This document shows positions 42,931 to 55,742 of a DNA stretch of 64,000 nt, piece by piece (position 1 is the first letter of the stretch; the number at the start of each line of letters is the position of its first letter). The notes under the pieces were generated by a model. The model did not search any database and was not told the DNA's origin. It worked only from the letters and a program-made list of their open reading frames with translations. This stretch comes from Neelides folsomi (Eukaryota > Arthropoda > Collembola > Neelipleona > Neelidae): NCBI GenBank assembly GCA_034687125.1, contig JAQGBZ010000003.1, positions 248,001-312,000 of the forward strand, read 5' to 3'. A program made the position numbers and the translations under genes.

Positions 42931-43667
42931 AATGCTTCAAAAGATCGAAACTTGTATAAATAAAATAATTTTCCTATTCAATTCAGAATTTAATATTAAA
43001 ACTTATAACTTAAAAGACGAGTGGAGGATCCAAAATTCAAAAATTGAACTTCTCCATCAATATTTCAGATTCTTATTTTTTGTGCCCATATGTCACCCAT
43101 ATCGCCCAATATCATTCCCGTGATACCCGATCACTGCCCAAGCATGATATCAAATTTTAAGGCATCAAATTATGTTATATTTACCTCTCAATCGTGTCAG
43201 AGTTAAAATAATGGAACGGTTTATTCTAATTGTAAGTAAAAAGTTGGCTGAATCTGATGGAACATAAATATGTGAATATGTAATAGGAATATGATAACTC
43301 AAAGCAAGCAATGCTAAAATTCATAATTTTGAATAAAAAACCAGCAAGTAAAAAAACAATCACACTCATTTATTGTTTTAATATTGTGTTATTTATGTAA
43401 ATATTAATGCACACTATTGGTAGGAAGGCTGTTAATTAATCACCTCACATTTTAAAAATTGGCAACACACTTGAACCTTGACTTGAACGAGGATTAACAA
43501 ATACAATATATACTATGCTTACATTAATATAAAAGACTTATTGCAATATTTGGTATTATTATTCGTTAATTAATTAATATAATTTCCCGTTTTATTTCTC
43601 ATCTCATTTTTTCTTCATCTTTTCCATTTTCTTTGTCTTTTACTTTTATTTAAACGCTCATTTGGCA
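42931..43667. other. AT-rich region downstream of the ZP-domain gene
   Basis: About 740 nt containing the 3' UTR of the minus-strand ZP-domain gene at its right end. No further gene is seen. Confidence 0.5.
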
Positions 43668-46600
43668 CTACAACTTTCTGTTGTGAGTATAGGGAGAATT
43701 TGAATTCGAGCTTGGTCTGTTAGGCCCATTAACCCCATTATTAGAATATCTTGACCCCGGTCTCGAATGTCTCGAAGGGACTGTTGCATAATGATCGCTT
43801 CCGTTCGACTCGGCTGACACACTGAAACAATTAAAAACATTAGGCAAACCTTGTTTAAGCAATTAACGAATTTAAACAATAATTCACCTGTACAATGGTT
43901 TGTGTCCATTTAGTGAGTATCTGGATCCTCCGTATTGACTTCCTGCCCATGATCTGTAAGGATCGTAGTCTTCAAGAACTGAAGGTTCTTTTTCCACGAG
44001 CTCAGTCCGGGTGCAAGTGCAAGTAAGAGCCGAACAGAGGAACAAATTCACAAGCAGCATCAGAAGAAACAAAACACCAAGAACAATTGCCAGCCAAAGG
44101 AGCCATTTGGGACAAATTCCGGTGCAACCATCGGTTCTTGCTTCTGGTTTATCACCGGGATCGAGAACCGAGACAGTTGAAGCGGCGAGGATGACGTTTT
44201 CATTCGGTTCATTTGTGGTTTGTCTAGCTGGGTTAATGAGTGGCATTGACTCGCAAACAGGATTTGGACAATTTTCCTCTAAAAAGTTAATAATTTGCTT
44301 TATTTATTTGATTCCCTTTCATCAAGGTGTTAATTAATTAATTTTTTCTATTTGAGAAATTTTCAAAAATTAACCTTGGCATAAAACTACTTCGCATTGG
44401 AAATTAAGTTTTTTAGAATCTTGGAATCTAAACATGGAGTAGATGGTCGCAGTTGCGATTCTGTTGTTTGCTGAATAACTCCAACTTGAAATAACTCCTC
44501 TTTCTGGGCATCTAATGTTTAATATCAATTTAAATTACATTTTAAAAATACTATGCACACATTATAATACATGATTGTAATATATGATTGTGGATAATTA
44601 TTATGCATGTACATAAATAAATCTATAACTGTTATTATACCCTGCTTCGTTAACTAAAGGGACGGAGTTGTTGCTTGATCCAAAGCTGAAACAATTTCTC
44701 ACTCGAATTGCTTCCGAGCCCTTGGTGAGTTCAAGCTTGAGTGTGTAAGCTCGCCCATAGAAAACTTCATTTGTTCCCCTCGACTCTCCATCAAGGAACG
44801 ACAATTTAACTTGAGAATTCCTAATGAATAACAATAAAAAATATATAAACTTATTTCATAATATGAATTATATTATCCATCATATAATTATCTAAAATGA
44901 ATAGCACAAAAGTTCAGCAATACATCTGTTTGCAAACTATTATCTTTAGGCATTTAATTTATAAGATATTATGTCTGGATAACGCAATTAATGTGAGACA
45001 AAGGTTCTTATGGCATATCTCATAGTTTTATAGAGATTTTCATATAAATCTATTTTTAATTTCAAAACAAACTATATGTTTTTTGTGCAGTGCCATAGAT
45101 CCTTTGTCTCACATTAATTGCGTTTTCCAGATAATTAATTAAAATCAGACGCAATTAAAGAATAATTTTTATTGATTTGACTGTTTTATTTTAATATTGG
45201 TATTACGGAATATTTTACATAATATTCGATTTAAGAATCAATTTTTAAGGGTGTTAACCTATTTCTTGAAGATGTTCTTCCACAGGTGACAACGTAAAGT
45301 TTGTCGCTTGCTAACTCCAGTGTGTGATGAGCTCTCACTGCAATCTGCACACTTCGCTCTTCATTTCTCTGAAATATTAAATTTTGATTAACAATAAAAT
45401 AATTTAATTTTTAATAAATCTCATTACCATTATGTATGCACATTTTAATGGCATTTTTCAGCTATTCATAAGTCATAAAGCTTATAAAACCTTTTTCCTC
45501 GTTCTATTATCCAAGCACAGGTAATATTATGTACAGGATATCACTTATCGGATCAAGTTTAACTCAATTTTTACACACAAAAGACAAAACTGTAATGGAT
45601 AGGTCTTTATACAATTTGAGTAAGAAGAATGATGGAGAATCAAGGCTATAAAATAACTAATACTACCGGATAGAGCAAAATTAAAAGGAGTGTGAGAAGT
45701 TTGCTAGCCGACTACCCAATTTCACGTTTTCGCCAACTTGCATTGCCAATTCCATTTATAATGAAAAAGTGTAATCTTCAAATGTTACAACTATTCTTGA
45801 AGTGTCCGATATTGGGGTTAGTCGACAAGCTCCATGAGAATTTAATATATAGATAAAAGCACTTACAAGGAATTACTCGTCTTGTAATGGACTGTAATAA
45901 GGAACTTGTTAACTTTTATTCATTTTATCGCACTTTTTTCAGTTCTGTAAACTACAGATACATAGCTAATATTCTTTCTTATATCCGATCGTAATTTCAA
46001 TGTCATTAAGCATTCAAGCTTATAATTAAGTATTGTACATGAACGTTAATTGTGTATACCTAAGTAAGTACTATCAATACAAGTAGAATTTGCATATATT
46101 TTATGTGTATCAGTATTTGTGTTTTGAAAGTTGGTTAAATATTTTGTGTCGGATTGATTGAATTATAGAAAATATCAGAGCAATTCTGTAGGTATGGTCT
46201 TATTTTAAGAAGCTAATTTATCAAGGAGAATTTTTTTTACATTTGTAATGACACCGCAATAGTCAGGGTCTGATGAAGAGGCCAACATGTTGTAGACGAC
46301 CGTTGTCACATTGCTCCCTTTCCCATCGATGATGCATGGCGGAGTTCGGAGTTCTCTCGAATGAACCGTTCCTGTAAATGGAAAAGATACGGGACTTCAT
46401 TTGACATTTTCGCAACGTTTCACACGGGAACGAACATCTCCTCTCTCACACTCTCAAAGTTACTTAACAAAACTTGTGAATATTTTCTTTCTCTCGCCGT
46501 GCGACGCCGAACTTCGCCATGTGAAATTCTTAAACTTTACCACTTTACATAACTTAATTATTATTTAATCCCAAATTTAGCCTCATTAGTCTACTTTTGA

Positions 46601-48992
46601 GACTCAAAAGCCTTCGCCATGCTTCACGCACCACGCACCAAAACATTGTTTAATAAATACAGAGCTAATATGACGATCTTTATATTAAGTGTAGTAATAC
46701 TGAAATGGTAATCAATGAGTAATATAACTAATATATAGTACATGAATTTTCCTAATACGTATTTAATGACATTTGCTTTAAATCAACAATGTGCCGAATA
46801 TTTTAGCGGAATTGTTATTTACTCAATAAATAGTTTAAAATTCGTTTGGTTAGTGTTTACTATCAATCAATTAAAAGCACAACGATCATGAAATTAAAGA
46901 AGCTAGTACTTTTCGATTACAATCAAAGTTTAAACAGTAAAGTAGTACTTAAATGTCCTCGTCCAATTTCCTAACTATTTTGTTAAGTAAAAAGACAAAA
47001 GAAAACGGAACCATCCGCTGTGAAAGAAACGTTCATTAAAATGATGATGTGAAATACGGGCGGAAGAGACAGAATGGAAACTAACATGAAAAAGACATTA
47101 AGACCAAAGTCAAACAATGTGAGCTTAAGAATAAACTTATTACTTCATCTTGAGGCTAAAAGTGGTGGAATTGCATAATGATATTTCGCATAATATTGCT
47201 GCTCCTAAAATTCTAGCTAACATTAAGCATAAAAAAGTTAATTTAATATTTTGCTTATGGTTTATTGTTACTGCATCTCTCCCTGAAGCCTTTATTTTCT
47301 TCATGCCTAATTTTTGATATTAAAGTTAAGTAATCTAGTAGCTTACAATGCCGAATATATTGTATTATTGAATTTCAATTTATCTTTTCAAAAGGCCTAA
47401 AGGATGTACACGATCTTTTCTTTATTCATAATCAGATAGGAAAAAATCTTTGGAATTATTTTTTATGTAATAGACAAAGTAGTGTCTAGATTGTGGCATT
47501 ACCCCTAAACTTTATTACTTAACAATATTTTATGTATTTACTAATTCCGTTTCCTAAAGTTAATTTTTTATCAGTAAATCACTATTGATAAATTGATAAG
47601 ATCACCATCATTTTCTCCCTAAATAAACAAGTTGGATGGATGTGATTGTGATTTACGAAGTTCTTTTAGTAGTACTATAGTGTGCTTTTATGTAATGTGG
47701 AGTTTTTGGGCCATTGACACGACGACCTGAAGGATTGTGAGTTTTGAATTTAGTAAAGGAATGTTGACAAATAAAAAAAGAGTTGGGCTGACCAAAGAAG
47801 GGGCTGCTGGTGACGACGTTGATGGTCATGAGTCCAGCTCTGCACGAGGCCGTGACGGCGGGGGCGAATTCACCTCCATTTGGTGACTCGTCCTGCGGCT
47901 CCTGGCTCTCACACAACCGAGCCACCTGAACAAAATCATTTTATCATTCATTAACAATTCCCAATTATAAATTAGTTCTCAATTGATGCCGCAATTATGT
48001 TGGTGGTAATCAAGAACGTTGCTCCTTGTTTATTTATCTATCTACACCTCAAGCAGGAATTGTTATCAATTTCAAGTTGGTCTGAAAAGACTGAATGGGG
48101 TTGATTTTGGATAATGTTAAATTCTCATGATATTGAATAAAAGAAATTGTTATTATAAAGGAACAGTATTGTTGTAATACTTATGTTAAAGGGTTAAATG
48201 GATAACGGTCGAATGCCATTAAGTGAAGGAGGAATCCAATAAAGGAGTTGAAGGCCCATCGAACTGAATCTCACCGTTTCCGAAGAGTCTTCATTGAGTT
48301 CAATGAGTGTGGGTGGGAACGGAGGTCTTTCGAAGATTCACTTTCTATTCACCTGTAAGCTTACACACCTTTGTCAATTCCTACTCCAAGGACTTAATCT
48401 TTTTCGAGCTAACCATGTCCTACGCCTATTTTGTAAATTCGTCATTAAAAAAGCAATTACATTATTATCAAATTCTAACATTAAGTGGCACCTGTAAAAA
48501 CTGCATAATGTTTTCATGAATAACTATTAATGCGGATCAAAGTACAAATTCATTCACCATAATTTACATGTATGTGAATTATTGTATTGCTTTTGTATTG
48601 TAAATATTATGGTTTTATGATATTATTATGTACGAGTATTATACAAAAGAGTGATGGAGTCATTTATTAATAAAATTTAAAAAAATTAAATAGAGGATAT
48701 TTGTAAGTTAAGGAAAAGTTGAGAACCATTGGGTGCCGTATTATAATTATAATTACTTATAAAAAATTGTTAGAGAATAAAAGGACATGTTTAAAGTTAA
48801 ATAACAATAATTCCTTAACCCTGATAATTAACAAATCAATAATGGTATAATGATATCTGAGAAATACAGATCTAGGTATCTGTTCCTTCTGTGCATTGTA
48901 TCTTTGGATGTAGAGTGTACAGAATGTTAAACAAAGGTTGAAAAGAAGGAGCTTACCGAAAAGACGAGGACGGTGATGAAGAATTTGTTCAT
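43668..48992 (-). CDS. Zona pellucida (ZP) domain type I membrane protein
   Basis: Extracellular polymerising protein, in arthropods typically apical matrix/cuticle (role inferred from family). Exons on the minus strand are 48992-48957, 47925-47793, 46371-46241, 45368-45259, 44820-44641, 44511-44375, 44278-43888 and 43821-43668 (423 aa). The first exon encodes only the signal peptide start MNKFFITVLVFS. ZP-N is recognisable from SCRAGLMTINVVTSSPFFG and TVHSRELRTPPC, and ZP-C from YTLKLELT, FSFGSSNNSVPLVNEAGCP and FQCEVVLC. A short linker leads to one TM helix (WLLWLAIVLGVLFLLMLLV), a Cys-rich membrane-proximal stretch (CSALTCTCTRTE) and a Ser/Asn/Tyr-rich cytoplasmic tail of about 90 residues. 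I see no clear dibasic furin site before the TM helix. Introns of about 0.9-1.4 kb occur in the 5' half. Confidence 0.92.
44974..45131. mobile_element. MITE-like element with 41-42 bp terminal inverted repeats
   Basis: Left end 44974-45015 (TCTGGATAACGCAATTAATG...) and right end 45091-45131 are inverted copies matching at about 39 of 42 positions with one gap. A 75-nt AT-rich interior has no coding potential. Size (158 bp) and structure fit a miniature inverted-repeat transposable element inserted in an intron of the ZP-domain gene. I see no clear target-site duplication, so the superfamily is undetermined. Confidence 0.7.
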
Positions 48993-51338
48993 GACGAACG
49001 GGCGAGTTGGACCAAGTCACATAATTCGGGAGTTGTCTCTGAATGAAGATTTTGCTTGAGCTCAGAAAGTGCTCATGTTGCACAATGGTCCTTTGAAGGT
49101 GTATGTTGTGGATGTAAAGGCCTTGAGCTCACCTCCTTCGCTCTTACCCTTTTTGCCTCTTCTGCTTAACTCTTTTTCTTCCTATCTCTTGATGGTGGTC
49201 GAGGAGTGGAGGGATGAAGAGCCCTGGGGGAGGAAAGCGAAATTCCAACCCTCCTCAGCACTTTAACTTCCTAACACACTTTTCCTTTCCTTCGTCCGCC
49301 TTCTCTACGCTTGAGTAACAACGTTGACTATCACCAACGCCCAAGACTCACGAGTTCAATCTCTCCAATATACGATCTCTCGTATAGCGCAGACCCAAAT
49401 CACCACTATGGAACATCATTACCACTAATACCTGAAGGATGCAATTTTTTACCTTTAGATGATCTGCAAGAAATCACGCATTTGTCTAGTACATTAAATT
49501 CTGTTATATAGGGCTTGCTACATTTTTCTGTAAAGACGTCATATACCTATAATACCTACTCAATACGAGTACATAAAGGTACATATATTTACCTGTATTT
49601 GAATATGGTAGTATAAAGGTAAATACAGTATTAAGATTTGGGCTGGTCCTAAATATGAATGACGTGAGTTTATAAAAATTATTATACTAGGTGCATAAAT
49701 GTTGTTATAAGGAAGGGTGTGAATAGAATCGGGTGCATTTGAAACTCCTCGTCACCCTCAGGTATTTCATTCGCATATTATTCACACTATTCACGCCTCC
49801 TCGGGGATAATTATCTGTCATTATCCCATTTGTCGGGTTCATGCGTTTAGAAATTTGTTCCTTATATGGAAGGTAAATTCAACTTTTACTTACATATACC
49901 TTTAATGATGATTTAAGACTACAAAAACAATGGTTTATCTTTAGAGATAACATGAGTTGGACGTGAGTTAATAAATTATTATATTAAAGCCTTGTTGGAG
50001 GGTCGGATAGGAAGAACCAATGAATTTATAATGTGCTTATTAACAAATGAGGAAAGTGGATTTTTAACTAATGAACTTCATTTTACCACCTGGGTTTAAA
50101 CAATGAGCTTCCTCTTTAAACCATAGAAGTTGAGGAATGACGAGTCAATGGGAGTTAATTACCCGAAAAACACATTTTCTCACGTTGGAAAAAGGATGCT
50201 ATAATGACACACCTATTGAATACACAAGTTGAAGCTGGGATTTTTTTTTATTTAATCACTTAATCATACAATTTGTTAGCTTTTTTGCCACGTTTACATG
50301 TGGTTATAATTAAATAAGGACAAATTGGTATAATTATGCTCATATAAATATTTATGTATGTTTTTGGATGAATGTATGAAGGAATTCAATTTCAATAATA
50401 TGGATTTTATATCTCTTTATTTAAACTAACATTTGCTAACAAAAATTGCTGATATAATTAAAATAATTTCGGATACACGTTATACATAATCACTCCATCA
50501 CACGTTTCTGGTGTAGCCTTTAATTTCTAGTAAGAAACGAAGTATTTAATACATTTACAATATAAGTTATTTTAGACTTAAATGATATGTATGTTCTTCT
50601 GTATCGCTCTTGTACATTAAATAATTCATTAATTAGGTATGTATACAACAATGTATATTTATACATTGTTTGTTTACAGTTTGCACACAAGTTCATTATT
50701 AATGCATTGTAAATATATCATTTGCTACAACTCCTTTAACAAAATAATTAACAATGCAATTTTCAAGCCAAATAAATTTTAATTCTATATAAAAATCTTA
50801 TATTTTATATGTCTAATATATTGACTATTAAATTATAGTTTAATTACATAATTAGATTTACTTACTTGTTGGAAGATCATTAAACTAATTGAGACTTTTA
50901 CTTTTATAGTTTGTTTAACATTTCACATTATTGAAAACTATCGTTTAAAATTTTCACATCCTCGATATTTCTCTCGCAATTGTATTTTTTATTAATCACA
51001 TCAATTTGTGTATATTAAGAAATTTGAAACAAAAGTTAATTCGACAAATGCAAACAATATTTTACATCATCTTTTAAGGCAAGTTCCCTTCTCGAGTTCA
51101 TGCCTTTATAATAACCGAGAAATAGGCAATAATACTTTAAATTTTAAGAAATTCTCATAATCAAAACTAATTTCAATTAAACTACCGATACTAATAATAA
51201 AAGTACTTTCATCCATCAGTCTATTCAATTACAAATCAATGGTTGATGAATGAGTTTAAATAAATATATTATGTCCAAAACAATCTAATATTAATAAATT
51301 AATAAAGACGTATTATTTTCTAAAAACTCATCGAAGGA
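48993..51338. other. Intergenic region between the ZP-domain gene and TRABD
   Basis: About 2.3 kb. The first 300 nt are less AT-rich and pyrimidine-rich, consistent with promoter and 5' UTR of the ZP-domain gene. The remainder is AT-rich with the 3' UTR of TRABD at its right end. No convincing exon is present. Confidence 0.5.
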
Positions 51339-54204
51339 CTATTGACGAGCTATGGACGATTTGAAAGCCGCGAAGCTCCCCAAGAATCTTGATGAGAGGG
51401 TCGAAGCATTGGTAATGATGTTCTTATCGACACCTGTGTACTTCACCATCCGATATGCTCCAAATGCCAATACGCCGTAGAAGCCCAGCTTCACACAAGT
51501 TATTAAAACTCGTTCTGATAAGGCGACTGGAGGAATGCTGCAAAGATAAAATTATCATTTGAATATTTATCGCGTGATTGGTAAATAATTGAAAATATTG
51601 AAACGTAGCAATTTTAAAACTTTTGCCACTTACGAAGACAAGCCACTTATCATCTCTTGAGACGTTGATCCAAAGTATTTCTTCATTCCAGCGACATGAC
51701 CCATTCCGACAACAGCAACGACCGGGGTCAAGCCTTTTTGGTCTGTGGCGGCCATGTAAAGAGAATGAGCAAGATAGGCATCCCTTTCGTCCACGAAAAC
51801 TTTTGTAATTCCTGGAAATTCTCCAGTCATTTCAGCAAGCATAGCTTCAATCATGTCACGCTCTTTGCATTTCTCAACTTCTTCAGGCCTATTCATAATA
51901 AAATAATTGCGTTTCATTATATTTCTTAAATGATATTACATTGCTATTATTTAAATTAAACTCATTAACTATAAATAAACATTGTCATTTATTTAAAATG
52001 ATTAGAAAATCTTACGTTATGTCATCATTAGTAGTTAAGAAATGATAAAGAAGTTTGAATTTCTGAAAAATTGTAAGACTTCTAAAAGCCCTACGAAGTG
52101 TGGTCTGAAATTAATAAATTTTATTCATTTATTCAAGTCCTTATAAATCATGAAAATTTTATTATAATTTATGATATTCAAAGAGGAAATATTTGTTATA
52201 ATTAATTGTATCGGATTATATGAATACCTGAAATGGACGATCGCCCAAAACGACGATACAACCTGGACATTTATTCGCTTCACGAGCAGCAACTCTGAAT
52301 TCCCCTCCTGGGGCCATTCCCAGTTTTTTGGTCAGAGTTGCACTCATTGAGAGGAGAATCATATGAAGAGCTGCTTGCAGGTAACCTCCGTTTCTTGCAG
52401 CAGCTTTGTAACTTGCAATCCCCAAGTTTGAAGCTTGTTTTAGTATCTCCTCTTCGTCCATATTCAAAATATTCTTTCTAGAGTGGCAAAGCTCCAAAAA
52501 CACAATTTTTGGGTTTACCTTATTTATTGTCTGTAATAATAAAAATTTTAAATATTTGAGTAATTTAATTAAATTCAAAATTATTCAAATATCATCAATT
52601 ATGGTTGTTCATCAATCTGAATTTTTGTACCTCTTTAACATCATTTTGACTCTGGAGAGAGAAATGTGCAGTTCCAATTAAATAGATTTTGACTCCATTT
52701 GAAGTTTCAAGAATGGATACAGTCGTTGGTAACCCATCGTCAACTTTTTCGTTGATCCGTTGCACTTCCACATCAGCAGCGTCGATGCTCTCAGTTTGGG
52801 CATTGAGGTTTATTTTCTGGACATTTGCATAAGTCCTCAGTAGCTCCTCAGGTTCCTTCTTTATGGTCATTGAGCTGTTGAAACTTCCATCTCCTGCTCC
52901 TTCGTATACAATTTCAATTTCATCATCATCTTTTTTTGGCTTGTTCCTTTGCTTTCGCGGTGGCGGGATGTTTCGCACGCCAGTTCCTTTGACTTCCTCA
53001 ACAAAAATCACTTCATCATCCGAATCTTCAACATCATTGGAGTTAATTTGATGTTCGTTCATCTTCCCTTCCAATGTGCTCATCACTTCATCAATTCCAT
53101 TTTCTTTATGGGTCGTATTGTTGTTCCGGATCACATCAGCATAACTCATTAAAGGTCGACCAGGTGGTTGAGCCGGAGATTCATCTCTGATTTCTTCATC
53201 TTCCAAGTCTCGAGTCGAGTCGAATGTTTCATCAACAACATTAACTGAGCTTGAATTCATCTGCGACGGATCATCAGACTCGTTCTCACTTTCAATCTCT
53301 TGCATGGTTACGTCGTCAGAGAACGTGACGCTTTTCTTTCCATTCGATTCCTCGTCGTGGATGTCAGGTGGAGCAGAGCGAGAAGAGTTGAGCGGAGTTG
53401 ATGGAGCTGAGAGGAAACTTTGGAAATTTAAATTTCGAGACTCGGATAAGTTAACAATAAGAGAAGCATTAAGGACTTCGTCGCCATCGTCATAATCCTC
53501 TTGATTGTCATCTTCGGCAAAAGTATTGTTGAGTGAGTCTAATGACATGTCAACGTTGTCATTAGCCTCATTAGTATCGTTATCATTTTTCTCCGTTTCA
53601 CTTGATGTTGAATTCTCTAAACTGTAGTAGACGGACTCGTTCTCGTTCCCATTTCTGTCTCCAAGAGATGAATTTGAGCTGTTGTCGCTCCCAGTAGTTC
53701 CTTTCGAATTCCGATTCATTGATTGCTTCCCTCGACTTTTCCGTTTGACTTCGTTCCAATCTCCGTCTCCTTGTCCTTCTTCTGGTTTCTATTTATACAT
53801 TGAAAAATTATTATTCAAATATTATCACAATACGCATTGTTATTTAAAACAATAAGGCTATACCTAATCGACTAATGTCATAATATTTAATTGTAAGTTG
53901 ATTAGTTAAAGCTGTTCTTTATTAAGTTATATTTTTTAAAAAGATAAAAAAATTGCACGTGAAATAAAAATAATTATAATTGAATCTAGAAAAATAATTC
54001 ACACTTTGAAATTCAATTGAAATGACACAATAAAATGAAAATAATTTGTTCTCGGAAATATATCAATGAGATGGAATAATCATAAATGCATACTAACTTA
54101 TAATATTTAAACGATTTTTCAAATCAATAATTGATTGATAATATCTTTACTATTGATTTTGAAGTTGATTTCTCAGCTCCTGCTCGACCCGATAATGTTT
54201 CCAT
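51339..54204 (-). CDS. TRABD: TraB-domain protein (TRABD-like) with long acidic N-terminal region
   Basis: TraB/PrgY-family protein; animal members are associated with mitochondrial membranes (family knowledge). Exons on the minus strand are 54204-54151, 53788-52631, 52530-52228, 52104-52016, 51888-51634 and 51537-51339 (685 aa). The first exon (METLSGRAGAEKS...) is 54 nt, ends in phase 0 at a GTAAAG donor, and joins an open frame starting KPEEGQGDGDWNEVKRK. Residues about 20-360 are acidic and Ser/Asn-rich, probably disordered. The TraB core shows VKIYLIGTAHFSLQSQNDV, IVFLELCHSRKN, YLQAALHMILLSMS and LTPVVAVVGMGHVAGM. A hydrophobic helix near the C-terminus (ITCVKLGFYGVLAFGAY) probably anchors it. 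It is divergent from RPL12. Confidence 0.92.
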
Positions 54205-54647
54205 TTATTCCACTTCTCCTTTCTTCACAAAATGAGGTTAAATGCAATTAGGAACTCTCTATTTGAACAAAGTTAAGTCTAAATGAATTCACACACGAAA
54301 TTAGTGCAAAAGCAATTAAAAATAAATAATTAGGAAAAATTACGAGACAAATGTAAAGTCAGGTTGAGGAGGGAAATTGCAGTTCACCAACAGACATTTC
54401 TTTTTCCAACTTCCTCACTCTCACGTGCATGAGTTTGGTCAGGCACTTCTCCCTCAGGCAACCTTCCTCCATTTTTCCCATTCACCACATGGTCAAATCG
54501 GCTCAATGTTATGGGATTGTTAATTGCTATTGCCATCTGTAGGCTTGACGTCCAAAAGGTTTCATACACGCGGTGCAACTTTTGTGGTCGTGTGAAATTT
54601 CGCTCATCCACCACCGTTAAAGTTAATTATAAAGACAAAAAGTAAAA
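54205..54647. promoter_or_regulatory. Divergent promoter region between TRABD and RPL12
   Basis: The 443 nt between two opposite start codons must contain both promoters. The half nearest RPL12 is less AT-rich, and a small stop-terminated minus-strand ORF there (54607 to about 54550) has no donor and is not supported as coding. Confidence 0.5.
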
Positions 54648-55389
54648 ATGGGTCCAAAAATCGATCCCACTGAGATCAAGATTGGTAAGGGCTATTAATT
54701 GATATATAATTTGGCTAAACATTTGTGGTATTAGCAGAGAAAATATTATTTTTAAAATTCATATGTTTTGGGCTACAGTACATCTTCGATGTGTCGGCGG
54801 AGAAGTGGGAGCTACATCATCCCTTGCCCCGAAAATCGGTCCTTTGGGTCTTTCGCCCAAGAAGGTCGGTGACGATATCGCGAAAGCGACCGGGGACTGG
54901 AAAGGCCTTAAGATCACTGTGCGACTAACGATTCAAAATCGACAAGCTACGATCTCCGTAGTGCCCTCAGCCGCCAGTTTGATTATTAAGGCTTTGAAGG
55001 AACCTCCAAGGGACAGGAAAAAGCAAAAGAACAGTAAGGAAACAAAATTCATTCATATTAAATTATTTTCAATTCAATTCTTATGAAATTATGTAAATAT
55101 AAAGCTATCACATTGTACATTTTTGAAAGTGTTTCAAGATATTTTCAAGTGACCGTTAATATTAATTTTTGTTTTATTTTCAGTCAAGCACAGTGGTAAT
55201 ATCACCTTTAATGAAGTCCTCGCCATTGCAAGAACGATGAGGGAACGTTCCATGGCCAAAAAACTTGAGGGGACAGTGAAAGAAATCCTTGGAACGGCCC
55301 AATCTGTTGGTTGCACTATTGATGGAAGAAATCCCCACGACGTCATTGACGGAGTTAATGACGGATCAGTTCAAGTTCCAGACAATTAA
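54648..55389 (+). CDS. RPL12: 60S ribosomal protein L12 (uL11)
   Basis: Large-subunit protein at the base of the ribosomal stalk, contacting rRNA at the GTPase-associated centre. Exons are 54648-54684, 54779-55033 and 55184-55389 (165 aa, exactly the usual length). It begins [12 protein letters not shown], followed by [51 protein letters not shown] and [26 protein letters not shown] lies 28 nt after the stop. The introns (94 and 150 nt) show no recognisable C/D or H/ACA snoRNA boxes. Start and phases are unambiguous. Confidence 0.98.
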
Positions 55390-55742
55390 ATTAAATTTAA
55401 GTCCGGTTTTTGAAAGAATAAAGAAATTGTTCAAAAGAACAACATAAAACTTCGTGTGTTCAATGAAGCATAAAGAAGCATTGTAAATTAACTGGCAGAA
55501 AAATTATATTTTCACTTACATTTAATATATGAGGTAGTAGTTTTAAGTTATAAAATATATGCTGTGCCATGCATTTATAGAAAAATTCCACTATGGCATG
55601 TTTTTTTACCATGATTTAACATTTTATTTAACTGGCGAGAATCATAATTTTCAAACTGACACCGATATATAAATTAAAAGCACAAAATTAAACGTCAAAA
55701 TATTGAATCAAACAAGACAATCACATTGAATTAACTGACAAG
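55390..55742. other. Short convergent intergenic region between RPL12 and CLPP
   Basis: 353 nt shared by the 3' ends of two convergent genes. It contains the RPL12 poly(A) signal and an 11-nt let-7-like string near 55530 that lacks a hairpin partner. No gene is seen. Confidence 0.5.
55417..55422 (+). terminator. AATAAA polyadenylation signal for RPL12
   Basis: Canonical hexamer 28 nt after the RPL12 stop codon, a typical distance for a short ribosomal-protein 3' UTR. Confidence 0.65.

Noticed and set aside
42932-43123. 63-codon frame beside the GC-rich island
   Set aside because: AT-rich, no domain, no splice signals, and not continuous with the structured island, so it does not explain it.
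49311-49511. 66-codon plus-strand frame upstream of the ZP-domain gene
   Set aside because: It lacks an ATG start at its 5' end, has no splice partner, and lies in a region best explained as promoter or intergenic DNA.
54685-55183. Possible snoRNAs in RPL12 introns
   Set aside because: Ribosomal-protein introns often host snoRNAs, but neither intron shows paired C and D boxes or a hinge/ACA structure that I can recognise.
55530-55552. TGAGGTAGTAG string identical to the 5' part of let-7
   Set aside because: Only 11 nt match, the following bases diverge, and neither flank contains a complementary arm that could form a microRNA precursor. An 11-mer match in a window this size can arise by chance.
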